From the NCBI GenBank assembly GCA_903875575.1, contig CAIQWJ010000062.1:1-42141 (forward strand): a stretch of DNA of 42,141 nucleotides, given 5' to 3'. Each line of letters opens with the position of its first letter. Position 1 is the stretch's first letter. This stretch comes from an uncultured Acidobacteriia bacterium (GTDB taxonomy: Bacteria > Acidobacteriota > Terriglobia > Bryobacterales > Bryobacteraceae). Under the pieces are notes generated by a model, which did no database searches, had not been told where the DNA came from, and was given only the letters and a program-made list of their open reading frames with translations. Shown one piece after another: positions 1-7,801 of this stretch. Made by a program: the position numbers and the translations under genes.

Positions 1-96
1 CACCACCGCAAAAACCCGACAGACAAGGACCGAAACACCTATCTGAACGACAACTTTCCCCGTGTCGCCCGCGACAATCCAAAGAAGGCAGCGTAA
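1..96 (+). CDS. C-terminal tail of an unidentified protein (5' end outside window)
   Basis: An open frame enters from the left edge and ends at TAA (94-96), giving 31 residues rich in Asn, Asp, Lys and Arg. The tail ends ...NPKKAA. It is basic and hydrophilic with no recognisable motif, so I cannot assign a family. It is followed by an AT-rich regulatory region, which fits a true gene end. It could also be a chance frame. Confidence 0.45.
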   Translation, partial: HHRKNPTDKDRNTYLNDNFPRVARDNPKKAA

Positions 97-142
97 AACA
101 GGTCCGAAACCGAAACCCATGGCCAGCCAAAAGCCCAAAGTC

Positions 143-162
143 TGTGTTCATCGGTGTTCATC
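143..162. repeat. Tandem 10-bp repeat, (T/G)GTGTTCATC x2
   Basis: TGTGTTCATC is followed directly by GGTGTTCATC, so the unit has a 10-bp period, one helical turn. It is intergenic. From memory, similar strings (tandem forms resembling CAGATGAACAC on the other strand) occur dispersed between genes in several soil-bacterial phyla. Their function is not known to me. Confidence 0.5.
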
Positions 163-213
163 TGGGGCAAAAGGTTTGCTACATCCCTAACTACTTAAAA
201 ACATAGGGCAATA

Positions 214-228
214 CACTATTTCATAGTG
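214..228. repeat. Short perfect hairpin CACTAT-TTC-ATAGTG
   Basis: A 6-bp perfect inverted repeat with a 3-nt loop in the AT-rich intergenic region between the first gene tail and the TonB-dependent receptor. It could be a protein-binding site or a weak terminator remnant. No T-run follows. Confidence 0.35.
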
Positions 229-314
229 CTTTGGATGGACCAATTGCCAATTCGGGTAAGGTATCAATGTATCAACAATTTACGGCCCCTTAAGCCAAAT
301 CAGTCCCGTCCGCC

Positions 315-332
315 TTCGTCAATTTTCGTCAA
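315..332 (+). promoter_or_regulatory. Direct repeat TTCGTCAA x2, 10 bp apart, upstream of receptor promoter
   Basis: TTCGTCAA occurs at 315-322 and again at 325-332, so both copies lie on the same face of the helix. They end about 60 bp upstream of the -35 hexamer of the receptor promoter at 392. That placement is typical of an activator site. The regulator is unknown and this is inference from geometry. Confidence 0.35.
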
Positions 333-391
333 CATGGCTGAACCAATCATAGCTAACTTGTGAATTTTATTGCACTTAGGGGCGAAAACCA

Positions 392-420
392 TTGACACCG
401 TCACGCCAGTGACATATATT
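392..420 (+). promoter_or_regulatory. Near-consensus sigma-70 promoter with an inverted repeat in the spacer
   Basis: TTGACA (392-397), a 17-bp spacer, then TATATT (415-420). Expected transcription start is near 427, giving a leader of about 115 nt for the receptor gene at 544. The spacer contains a perfect inverted repeat GTCAC-GCCA-GTGAC (400-413), where a bound repressor would block polymerase. Operator function is inferred. Confidence 0.7.
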
Positions 421-543
421 CACATACGGGTCGTTAGAGTCGTTGGTAATGTTACGTCCGCGTTTTCGTGACGGATTTGAGTACTCTGGCCGGACATGTC
501 GCCGGACGGCACGCAGCAAGATGAATTGTTTTGGGGGTATTGA

Positions 544-3500
544 ATGAAGAGAAGTAGATTAGTAATCTTCGCCATGTTAGCGTCGTTGGCCCTGCTGCCA
601 ACGGCAAACGCACAAACCAATAGCGGCACGGTTACAGGTACGGTCACGGACTCCTCGGGTGGAGCGATTCCGAATGTCACTGTGCAGGCTACAGCCGATC
701 TGACCAAACAGCAGTTCCAGTTCAAGACGGGCAACAACGGTGACTTCCAGTTCCAGATCACTCCTGGCGACTATACGATCCACATCGCCCAGACTGGCTT
801 CAAAGCATACGATCAGAAGATCACGCTCGCTCCTCAGGAACGCTACGATATGCACGATATCAAGCTGACGGTTGGCGACGTGACGTCGACAATCGAAGTG
901 ACCGGCGAAATCGCCCACGTGCAGACCGATAGCTCGGATCGCAGCGTCACCATCAACCAGACGCAGATTGAAGACACGCCTTCGGCGGGTCGCAACTACC
1001 TCAACATTCTGCGCTCGTTGCCTGGTACTGCGCAGACGACGACCACTGACGGACGCGGCGGTACAGGCGCGAACGGCGGCGGCGGTGCACCCACGGTAAA
1101 CGGCGGCGCGGGCCAGATGCTCGTGACCCTCGACGGTATTGCCAGCCAGGACAGCGGCGCCCCCGGTACGGGCGGCTACATCGCTCCCTCCGTGGACGCG
1201 ATCGGCGAAGTCCAGGTGATGGTCTCCAATTACACCTCGGAATACGGCGCGCGTAACGGCGGCCAGATGAACGTGACCATCAAGAACGGCACCGCGCAGT
1301 ATCACGGTTCAGCCTACGAATACTATCGTCACGAAGAGTTCAACTCGAACGAGTGGTTCAACAACAAGAACACCGTTTCCATCAACGGCATCCCCGGTCA
1401 GGCGAACCCGAAGCCGCTCTACCGCTATTCCAATCCGGGCGGCACCATCGGCGGTCCGCTGTACATCCCCGGCAAATTTAACCGCAACAAGAACAAGCTC
1501 TTCTTCTTTTTCTCGGAAGATTATCTGCACCACACGGGTACCAACGGTCCGAACCGCTATACGATGCCGACTCAGGCAGAACGCAACGGTGACTACTCGG
1601 CAACTGTCACCAGCACCGGCGTGCTGATTCCGATCAAGAACTCCCTCAACGGCGGTGCGCAGTTCACCAACAACCAGATTCCGCTGAGCCAGATGAGCAA
1701 TCAGGGTTATGCGATTCTGAACCTGTTCCCGAACCCCAACGCGGTGGATCCGTCAGGAGCGCGCGGTTACAACTACGTGGACAGCTTCACCAACTCCTCG
1801 CCCGCGGAAGACCGCATTCTGCGTCTCGATTCCCCGATCGGCAAGAAGACGCAGGCTTATATCCGCCTACTCCAGGATTACTACGCCACCATGGGTGCCG
1901 GGTCGCTGCTGCAGTCCGGCGGCGCGGGCTGGGGCCAGTTCCTCTCCACCTACGGCGTGCCTTCGGCCAGCTTCGCGGTGAACGTGATTCACACCTTCCG
2001 GCCGAATCTGATCAACGAATTTACGGGCGGTATCAACCGGTCGCACCAGATCGTTCAGGCGAACGATCCCACCTCCACCTGCTCGGCCACAGCGGGCTCG
2101 CTCGCCACTGGTACGGCTCTGCCGTATTCGTGCAGCCAGCTCTCCAATCCGAACATTAAAGGCATCGACGGCAAGCTTGTCACGTTCCCGAATTTCTTCC
2201 CGGGCGCGAATACGCTGAATCTAATTCCCAATGTCAGCTTTGGTACCGGCGGCGGCTTCTCGCAGCAGTCGGGCGGACCTGGCGTTACCGGTTCCGCGCC
2301 GACCTTCAGCGTCGACTCGCGCTGGCCGTTCAGCGGCACTGACCAGATCAGCAGCATTACCGACAACCTGACCTGGATCAAGGGTTCGCACACGATCAAG
2401 GGCGGCTTCTATTTTGAATACGATTCCCGGAACGTGTCGATGTACAACAACTTCAACACGCAGGGAACCTACTACTTCGCTTCCGACACAGCCAACTCCA
2501 ACGATGCCGGTTATCCTTTTGCCAACGCCTCCACGGGCGCGGCGTTCGCCTACGGTACGGACAACAAACGCCAGGTCAATCACTCGCGTTATTCCACGTA
2601 TGAAGGCTTCATCCAGGATACCTGGAAGGTGAACCGCCGTCTGACTCTGGATATCGGTCTCCGCGTCCAGAGCATCGGACAGGAAGAGAGCAAGGGCGCT
2701 TCGCTGGGCTTCTTCCAGACCTCCCTCTTCAACGCCAAGACCGTAGGCCAGCTTCTCTCACCGGCCCTGGTCAACGGCAAGAAGGTCGCCGAGAATCTGA
2801 ACACAGGTGCCATTTACCCGTACGCGCAGGTCAACACGTTCGACCCGGCCAGCTACGCGGCCGGCAGCTTCCCGTGGTCCGGCATCCAGACATACAACAC
2901 GGCTTTCTGGAACCGTGGCAGGCCCAATCTGGGACCGCGCGTCGGCTTCGCCTATGACGCACTCGGTAACGGTAAGCTCGCTATCCGCGGCGGCTTCGGC
3001 ATCTTCTACGGTCGCGCCACCAGCGTCGATCAGATCGCAGCCAATGGCGCAGGTAATGGTCCGCAGGAAGTCGCTCCGAACTTCCTGTCTCCCGCTTACG
3101 TCTATCCGACGTTGGGCACCACCACAACCACTGGTTCGCTGGCCAACAGCCAGGCGTATTTCGGACCGCAGGCGGTGTATGGCGGTACGCAGAACATTCT
3201 GAACCCGCAGACCATTCAGTGGAGTTTTGGCGTGCAGCGCGACATCGGCAAGGGCGTCATCATGGACGTTTCGTACCTGGGTTGGGTCACGCACCACAAC
3301 TTCAACCAGACCGGGTACGATTACAACAGCATCCCGCTGCTGACCGAATGGAAACCGACGCCGGACTCCACCACCAACAGCTGTGGTCAGGTGCTCAAAT
3401 ACCTGGATCCCACGAACAACAACGTCAATGCGACCACCTGCACCGGCGGCGCGTTCCTGAATGCAAATCTGCTGCGTCCGTACGCTGGCTGGACGAACAT

Positions 3501-4326
3501 CTATGTCAGCCAGAACCTCGGCGAAGTGAACTACAACGCCCTTCAGGTGCAGATCAACAAGCGTTTCGGCAAGCGCCTGCAGTTTGGCACCAACTACAAC
3601 TGGTCCAAGCAGCTCCAGTACAACCACAACCAGTTCCTGCCGGATCGCCTGACTTACAACGTGAATAGCAGCAACCGTCCGCAGGTTGTCAACGTCAACT
3701 TCGGCTATAAGCTGCCGAACGGCAGCCGGATCACGGGTAAGAACTTCCTGACCCAGGCCGCGTTTGATGGCTGGAACGTGAATGGCGTGATGTCGTTCTT
3801 CGACGGCCAGCCGCTGACCGTCGGCTGCGGCATCCAGAGCGGTCCGATTGGTTACTGGACCGGCCAGACGGTCAGCAACGCCCCCGGCGTTCGCTGCCAG
3901 ATGACCGGCAATGTATGGCTGGCTCAGGGTGCGACACCCGCGAGCGTTGGTTCCACGATCGATCCGCGTCTGTGGTATCCGCTCAACGCCGGTCCGTCGC
4001 TCGCCAACAATGTGTCTGGTTTCGTACTGCCGGCGGCCAACACGCTGGGTCAGGGCAACACGCCTCCGACCCTGTTCTACGGCCCTGGCTTCGAGAACGC
4101 CGACATCTCCATGTCGAAAGAATTCACGCTGGGTAAGGAAACCCGCGTGCTGGCCTTCCGGGCGGAAACGTTCAACCTGTTGAACCATTTCAATCCGGGC
4201 AATCCGAACACGAGCCTGACTTACAACTACGGTACCGGAGCGCAGACCAACGCGAACTTCGGTGCCATCACGGGTGTCAATGGTAACGCTCGCCGCATGG
4301 CGCTGTCGTTGCGGTTGCGCTTCTAG
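544..4326 (+). CDS. TonB-dependent receptor with carboxypeptidase-regulatory-like N-terminal domain (Oar-like)
   Basis: A 1260-residue outer-membrane protein. Residues 1-23 are a signal peptide ending ANA-Q. Residues about 24-110 form a carboxypeptidase regulatory-like (Ig-type) domain (GTVTGTVTDSSGGAIPNV...). Then comes a plug region, about 125-240, with the GRNYLNILRSLPGT and VNGGAGQMLVTLDGI segments, and a long beta-barrel. The last strand ends LSLRLRF, and a terminal Phe is typical of outer-membrane barrels. Known members of this acidobacterial family are thought to import or bind large substrates, often glycans or peptides; the ligand here cannot be read. The gene stands alone between a strong promoter at 392-420 and a terminator at 4404. 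The following TPR protein carries the same type of N-terminal domain. Confidence 0.93.
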   Translation: MKRSRLVIFAMLASLALLPTANAQTNSGTVTGTVTDSSGGAIPNVTVQATADLTKQQFQFKTGNNGDFQFQITPGDYTIHIAQTGFKAYDQKITLAPQERYDMHDIKLTVGDVTSTIEVTGEIAHVQTDSSDRSVTINQTQIEDTPSAGRNYLNILRSLPGTAQTTTTDGRGGTGANGGGGAPTVNGGAGQMLVTLDGIASQDSGAPGTGGYIAPSVDAIGEVQVMVSNYTSEYGARNGGQMNVTIKNGTAQYHGSAYEYYRHEEFNSNEWFNNKNTVSINGIPGQANPKPLYRYSNPGGTIGGPLYIPGKFNRNKNKLFFFFSEDYLHHTGTNGPNRYTMPTQAERNGDYSATVTSTGVLIPIKNSLNGGAQFTNNQIPLSQMSNQGYAILNLFPNPNAVDPSGARGYNYVDSFTNSSPAEDRILRLDSPIGKKTQAYIRLLQDYYATMGAGSLLQSGGAGWGQFLSTYGVPSASFAVNVIHTFRPNLINEFTGGINRSHQIVQANDPTSTCSATAGSLATGTALPYSCSQLSNPNIKGIDGKLVTFPNFFPGANTLNLIPNVSFGTGGGFSQQSGGPGVTGSAPTFSVDSRWPFSGTDQISSITDNLTWIKGSHTIKGGFYFEYDSRNVSMYNNFNTQGTYYFASDTANSNDAGYPFANASTGAAFAYGTDNKRQVNHSRYSTYEGFIQDTWKVNRRLTLDIGLRVQSIGQEESKGASLGFFQTSLFNAKTVGQLLSPALVNGKKVAENLNTGAIYPYAQVNTFDPASYAAGSFPWSGIQTYNTAFWNRGRPNLGPRVGFAYDALGNGKLAIRGGFGIFYGRATSVDQIAANGAGNGPQEVAPNFLSPAYVYPTLGTTTTTGSLANSQAYFGPQAVYGGTQNILNPQTIQWSFGVQRDIGKGVIMDVSYLGWVTHHNFNQTGYDYNSIPLLTEWKPTPDSTTNSCGQVLKYLDPTNNNVNATTCTGGAFLNANLLRPYAGWTNIYVSQNLGEVNYNALQVQINKRFGKRLQFGTNYNWSKQLQYNHNQFLPDRLTYNVNSSNRPQVVNVNFGYKLPNGSRITGKNFLTQAAFDGWNVNGVMSFFDGQPLTVGCGIQSGPIGYWTGQTVSNAPGVRCQMTGNVWLAQGATPASVGSTIDPRLWYPLNAGPSLANNVSGFVLPAANTLGQGNTPPTLFYGPGFENADISMSKEFTLGKETRVLAFRAETFNLLNHFNPGNPNTSLTYNYGTGAQTNANFGAITGVNGNARRMALSLRLRF

Positions 4327-4401
4327 CTGACTCTCCTCGCCACACCGGAGTTCGCGCCAAAAGGTGGGAACTCCGGACGGTGAAGCAGAAACGATTTACC
4401 A

Positions 4402-4447
4402 GGGGGAGGGAGGCTCAATACGGGTCGCCCTCCCTTTTGTCTTTTTT
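4402..4447 (+). terminator. Rho-independent terminator after the TonB-dependent receptor
   Basis: GGGAGGG (4404-4410) pairs with CCCTCCC (4428-4434), with a 17-nt loop, followed by TTTTGTCTTTTTT. It lies 76 bp after the receptor stop codon. A second weaker inverted repeat, GGAGTTC/GAACTCC, precedes it near 4348-4375. Confidence 0.85.
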
Positions 4448-4480
4448 GTGTGTTGTTGGCCAGCCAGAGTGCCCGCTGGA

Positions 4481-4509
4481 TTCTCTTGAGGCGGCACCGG
4501 CGATATAAT
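4481..4509 (+). promoter_or_regulatory. Candidate promoter for the TPR protein
   Basis: A perfect TATAAT at 4504-4509 lies 23 bp before the start codon at 4532. The -35 at 17 bp spacing (TTCTCT, 4481-4486) is weak. The start site would be near 4516, giving a leader of about 16 nt containing GAGG (4517-4520). Confidence 0.5.
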
Positions 4510-4531
4510 TTCAAATGAGGTAGACTCTTCC

Positions 4532-5680
4532 ATGTCGATTTCCAGCGGTTCGATTCTAAAATCTCTTTACGTCATAGGTGCGTTGTTATTGGTCTCCCTG
4601 CCCGCCGCCGCTCAGTATGGCTTGGTGGATGGCTACGTCCTGGGCCCCGATGGCAAGGCCTTTCAGGGTGCCGTGATTAATTTCGACAAGATGGATTCGA
4701 AAGCACACACGGAAACCAAGTCCGATAAGAAGGGATACTTTGTGCTGGGCGCGCTGGCGATCGGCGACTATCGGGTTACGGTGACGGTAGACGGGCAGTT
4801 GCGCGACAAGCGCGATTATTATCACGTGAGTCCGGGCAAGCAGACGGCGACACAGGGGAATTCGGCTCTTGCTCTGATATTTAACCTGAAGGCACCCGAG
4901 GTCATCGCGGCGGAGATCAAGAAGGAAGCAGAGAAGGAGGGTACGGCTCCGGGTTCCGACGAAAAAGCCAAAGCCCGGGCTGCGGCGGAAGAGTCGCGGA
5001 AGGCTCTGATGGATTCTTACGCCCAGGGGCGAGAGGCGCTGGATAACAAAAAATACGATGTCGCTGTGGAGAGCCTGACAAAGGCTTCGGTGCTGGATCC
5101 GAAGCAGGCGGCGGTGTGGAGTTCGCTGGCGGATGCTTATATGGGTGTAGCTCGTGCCCAACGGTCCTCTGAAGCGGCCCCCACTTACCAGAAGGCTTAC
5201 GACGCATTTGCGAAGGCGATTGAACTGGCGCCGACGAATGCGGGCAACTTCAACAACTTCGCTCTCGCCCTGGCGGCAAGCAACAAGATGGATGAGGCGA
5301 AAACGAATCTGGCCAAGGCGATCGAACTCGATCCTGCCGGAGCCGGAAAGTATCACTACAATCTTGGCGCGTTTCTGATGAACGCTTCGCAGAACGACGC
5401 AGCGACAGACGAGTTCCGAAAGTCAGTGGCGGCGGATCCGAATTACGCGGAGTCATGGTTCTATCTGGGCTCCATGCTGGCCGGCAAGTCGACAGTAGAT
5501 GCCTCGGGCAAGATGGTGCCGCCGGAGGGCACGGTGGACGCGTTGCAGAAGTACCTGACCCTGAAACCGGATGGCCCCAATGCCGCGCCCGCGAAAGATC
5601 TGATCGGTGCACTGGGCTCCAAGGTAGATACCACCTTCAAGGACCCGAACGCGAAGCCGGCAACAAAAAAGGGCAAGTAA
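4532..5680 (+). CDS. Secreted TPR-repeat protein with carboxypeptidase-regulatory-like domain
   Basis: 382 residues. Residues 1-27 form a signal peptide (LLLVSLPAAAQ). Residues 28 to about 115 form an Ig-like carboxypeptidase regulatory domain (GLVDGYVLGPDGKAFQGAVI). A charged Lys/Glu/Ala-rich linker follows (about 120-155), then TPR repeats over about 160-350 (DNKKYDVAVESLTKASVLDP, AFAKAIELAPTNAGNFNNFA). The tail is Lys-rich (KPATKKGK). TPR arrays bind proteins, so this is probably a periplasmic scaffold. It follows the TonB-dependent receptor but has its own promoter and a terminator between, so joint function is only suggested by proximity and the shared N-terminal domain type. Confidence 0.85.
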   Translation: MSISSGSILKSLYVIGALLLVSLPAAAQYGLVDGYVLGPDGKAFQGAVINFDKMDSKAHTETKSDKKGYFVLGALAIGDYRVTVTVDGQLRDKRDYYHVSPGKQTATQGNSALALIFNLKAPEVIAAEIKKEAEKEGTAPGSDEKAKARAAAEESRKALMDSYAQGREALDNKKYDVAVESLTKASVLDPKQAAVWSSLADAYMGVARAQRSSEAAPTYQKAYDAFAKAIELAPTNAGNFNNFALALAASNKMDEAKTNLAKAIELDPAGAGKYHYNLGAFLMNASQNDAATDEFRKSVAADPNYAESWFYLGSMLAGKSTVDASGKMVPPEGTVDALQKYLTLKPDGPNAAPAKDLIGALGSKVDTTFKDPNAKPATKKGK

Positions 5681-5725
5681 TCAGTCCATCCACATTGAAA
5701 TTTTCAATTGCCACCTGAGTGTGGG

Positions 5726-5786
5726 GCAGGCTTCCAACCTGCGGGCGGTTTCCAACCGCCCCGTGGCGGGCGGGAGCGCCTGCCAC
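5726..5786. repeat. Triple-hairpin intergenic repeat element
   Basis: Three adjacent inverted repeats: GCAGG...CCTGC (5726-5742); GGGCGGTT-TCC-AACCGCCC (5743-5761, perfect 8 bp); and GTGGCGGGCG-GGGA-CGCCTGCCAC (5763-5786, 10 bp with one G-T pair). The phrase CTTCCAACCTGC / TTTCCAACCGCC resembles repeats I recall scattered between genes in acidobacterial genomes. Here it lies in the convergent gap between the TPR gene and vapC and could end transcription or act as a REP-like element. A 65-codon frame through it is not a gene. Confidence 0.6.
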
Positions 5787-5956
5787 GCACTGGCAGGCAA
5801 GCCGCGAGGTCGAATATCAGTCACGCGGCGAGCAAAATTATTTCAGCTCTGTTTTTCAACGCTTTAGCTGATTTCGACCATTTCCCGACCACCCAACCGG
5901 GTTAACCTCCGGATAGGAGGGGTGACAGACATGAATCGTTACCGGGCCCGAAGGCC

Positions 5957-6337
5957 CTACCAGATGCGCTGGAGGCCATAGGCGTCAAAAACCGGACCTC
6001 GAGAAACAATGGCGAGTCCCTTCTCCGCGCACTGCGCAGCCAGCAGCCGATCAAACGGGTCGCGGTGGTGCCAGGGCAGCGTGGCCACTCCCACGATCTG
6101 CCGGAACCCGATCTCCAAAGTTTCGAAACCGTTCAGCGACATCTGCTCCGGCAGATATCGCTCAACGGAAGCAGGAAGCCGCAACTTCCCCAGACTGAGT
6201 TTGATGGCGATCTCCCAAAAGCTCGCCATGCTCACGAAGCAATCGTTGTCCGTAATCGCACGACGGGCATTCAGCGAAAGCTGCTCGGAGTCTTCACACC
6301 ACCACAGAAAAGCGTGGGTGTCGAGCAGTACCGCCAA
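5957..6337 (-). CDS. vapC: PIN-domain toxin, VapC family, with one acidic position replaced by Gly
   Basis: A 126-residue PIN ribonuclease of the LLDTHAFLWW subgroup. Acidic residues in place are D6 (LLDTHAF), E42 (SFWEIAIK), and D93/D96 (HHRDPFDRLL). The usual C-terminal motif is S/T-x-D-x-x-F; here it reads SRGPVFDAYG, so G114 stands where Asp is expected. One base change (GAT to GGT) would explain it. The start codon is TTG (6335-6337), immediately after the antitoxin TAG in the same frame, with GGAG 9 nt upstream inside the antitoxin's last codons. VapC toxins usually cut tRNA or rRNA and are held inactive by the partner antitoxin. Activity may be reduced here. Confidence 0.87.
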   Translation of the reverse strand: MAVLLDTHAFLWWCEDSEQLSLNARRAITDNDCFVSMASFWEIAIKLSLGKLRLPASVERYLPEQMSLNGFETLEIGFRQIVGVATLPWHHRDPFDRLLAAQCAEKGLAIVSRGPVFDAYGLQRIW

Positions 6338-6544
6338 CTACATGTACTCCGCGAAGTCAGCCAGCGGGGCATCGAAGTCCGGTGCCATCCAGACGCCTTT
6401 ACCGGTACCTGGCACCCGCTTGGCCGGCTTAATAGCCGTGATGCGTACCACCGGGCGGTTTTCCTTCGTCACGATGATCGTCTCGCCCAGCATAGCGGTC
6501 TGGACTACTTCCGAGAAGCGGGCCTTGGCGTTCGCGAGGTTCAT
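6338..6544 (-). CDS. Phd/YefM-family antitoxin
   Basis: 68 residues from the ATG at 6544: NLANAKARFSEVVQ at the N-terminus (the Phd/YefM DNA-binding fold), then GETIIVTKENRPVVRI, then a toxin-binding tail containing MAPDFDAPLADFAEYM. A longer reading from a TTG at 6592 (84 residues) is possible, but a near-consensus promoter (6563-6592) lies inside that extension, so I prefer 6544. The leader would then be only about 10 nt. The gene abuts vapC (TAG then TTG), a standard antitoxin-first operon. Such antitoxins bind toxin and repress their own promoter. Confidence 0.85.
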   Translation of the reverse strand: MNLANAKARFSEVVQTAMLGETIIVTKENRPVVRITAIKPAKRVPGTGKGVWMAPDFDAPLADFAEYM

Positions 6545-6562
6545 CTCTTGACTCACGTAGTC

Positions 6563-6592
6563 ATTATATATGACCATCTCCAGCATGGTCAA
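6563..6592 (-). promoter_or_regulatory. Promoter of the toxin-antitoxin pair, overlapping the recA stop
   Basis: On the minus strand, TTGACC (6592-6587), an 18-bp spacer, then TATAAT (6568-6563). The -35 hexamer contains the recA TGA stop (6591-6589). This lets the toxin-antitoxin pair be transcribed apart from recA and argues for the downstream antitoxin start at 6544. Confidence 0.65.
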
Positions 6593-7656
6593 GCCACCGC
6601 CGTTCTGGCTGGGGTGGCGGCTGCGCCGGAGGCGGCTGCGGCGCTCTGAGCGGTGCGGGCCTTCATGGTGAGGCCCAGTGCCTCGCGGAGGTCGTTATCA
6701 AGGCGCTGGGCGGCTTCCGGATGCTCCTTGAGGAAGATGCGGGCGTTGTCGCGGCCCTGACCGATACGTTCGCCCTTGTAGCTGAACCAGGAGCCGGATT
6801 TCTCCACCAGGTTGTTGGCCACGCCGAGATCGATGAGATCGCCTTCGCGGGAGACGCCCTCGCCGTAGAGGATGTCGAATTCGGCCTCGCGGAAGGGTGA
6901 TGCGACCTTGTTCTTGACCACCTTGACCCGGGTGCGGTTGCCGATGATGACATCGCCGTCCTTGAGGGCGCCAGTTCGCCGCACGTCGGCACGGACGGAG
7001 CAGTAGAATTTGAGGGCGCGGCCGCCGGTAGTCGTTTCCGGGCTGCCGAACATAACGCCGATCTTCTCTCGGATCTGATTGATGAAGATCAGGCAGGTAT
7101 TGGTGCGGGAGACTGAGCCGGTGAGTTTACGGAGCGCCTGGGACATCAGGCGGGCATGCAGGCCGACGTGGCTGTCCCCCATCTCGCCCTCGAGTTCGGC
7201 CTTGGGGACAAGGGCGGCGACGGAGTCGATGACGATGATGTCCAGCGCACCGCAGGCCACCAGGCCAGCCGTGATTTCGAGCGCCTGTTCACCGTGATCG
7301 GGCTGGGAGACGAGGAGGTTATCAATATCGACGCCGAGCTTGCGCGCGTAGGTGGGGTCGAGCGCATGCTCAGCGTCGATAAATGCGGCCGCGCCGCCCG
7401 CTTTTTGGGCCTGGGCGATGGCGAGGAGGGCCATGGTGGTTTTGCCCGAGGATTCGGGGCCGAATACCTCGATGACGCGGCCGCGCGGGAAACCGCCCAC
7501 ACCAAGGGCGGCGTCGAGAGAGAGGCATCCGGAGGAGATGACAGGTATGGGAACAGCGTTATCGGCACCGAGACGGAGCACCGTACCCTTCCCAAACTGC
7601 TTGTCCATGGCGAGTAACGCCATGTCGATTACTTTGCGCCGTTCCGTATCTGTCAT
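6589..7656 (-). CDS. recA: Recombinase RecA
   Basis: 355 residues, normal length. It is an ATP-dependent strand-exchange protein for homologous recombination and SOS co-protease activity. Visible features: N-terminal [14 protein letters not shown]; Walker [10 protein letters not shown] (66-74); Walker B region [23 protein letters not shown] split by the usual loop; DNA-binding loop 2 around [17 protein letters not shown]-terminal domain ending in an Ala-rich tail ([20 protein letters not shown]). Start ATG at 7656 with GAGG upstream. No recX or lexA is adjacent. A 7-bp palindrome lies 38-59 bp upstream of the start. Confidence 0.97.
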   Translation of the reverse strand: MTDTERRKVIDMALLAMDKQFGKGTVLRLGADNAVPIPVISSGCLSLDAALGVGGFPRGRVIEVFGPESSGKTTMALLAIAQAQKAGGAAAFIDAEHALDPTYARKLGVDIDNLLVSQPDHGEQALEITAGLVACGALDIIVIDSVAALVPKAELEGEMGDSHVGLHARLMSQALRKLTGSVSRTNTCLIFINQIREKIGVMFGSPETTTGGRALKFYCSVRADVRRTGALKDGDVIIGNRTRVKVVKNKVASPFREAEFDILYGEGVSREGDLIDLGVANNLVEKSGSWFSYKGERIGQGRDNARIFLKEHPEAAQRLDNDLREALGLTMKARTAQSAAAASGAAATPARTAVA

Positions 7657-7693
7657 AAAATGCCTCGCTGCGGTATTGGTGGGATTCGGGAAG

Positions 7694-7715
7694 GGAAATT
7701 CTCAAATAAATTTCC
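7694..7715 (-). promoter_or_regulatory. Palindrome upstream of recA, candidate SOS-type operator
   Basis: GGAAATT (7694-7700), 8-nt spacer, AATTTCC (7709-7715), a perfect inverted repeat 38-59 bp before the recA start and about 90 bp before the divergent peptidase gene. It does not match the E. coli or B. subtilis LexA consensus. The position fits a regulator site; identity is unknown. Confidence 0.4.
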
Positions 7716-7801
7716 AGTGGAGGTCGTCAGATGGCTAGCAGCACTGAGAGGTGGGTAACATGTAAACTGGCATTTGGCCACAACTCTAACCGGAGGATGA
7801 T

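Noticed and set aside
2758-4188. 476-codon open frame on the minus strand inside the TonB-dependent receptor gene
   Set aside because: It mirrors the real gene in a GC-rich sequence; the product is Arg/His/Val-rich with no domain, and the plus-strand frame has a signal peptide and family motifs.
5708-5905. 65-codon frame in the gap after the TPR gene
   Set aside because: It runs through the three-hairpin repeat; the GFQPAGGFQPP reading is a by-product of the repeat.
6545-6592. Antitoxin N-terminal extension from the TTG at 6592
   Set aside because: The segment contains TTGACC-N18-TATAAT, so it is more likely promoter than coding; the ATG at 6544 gives a normal antitoxin N-terminus.
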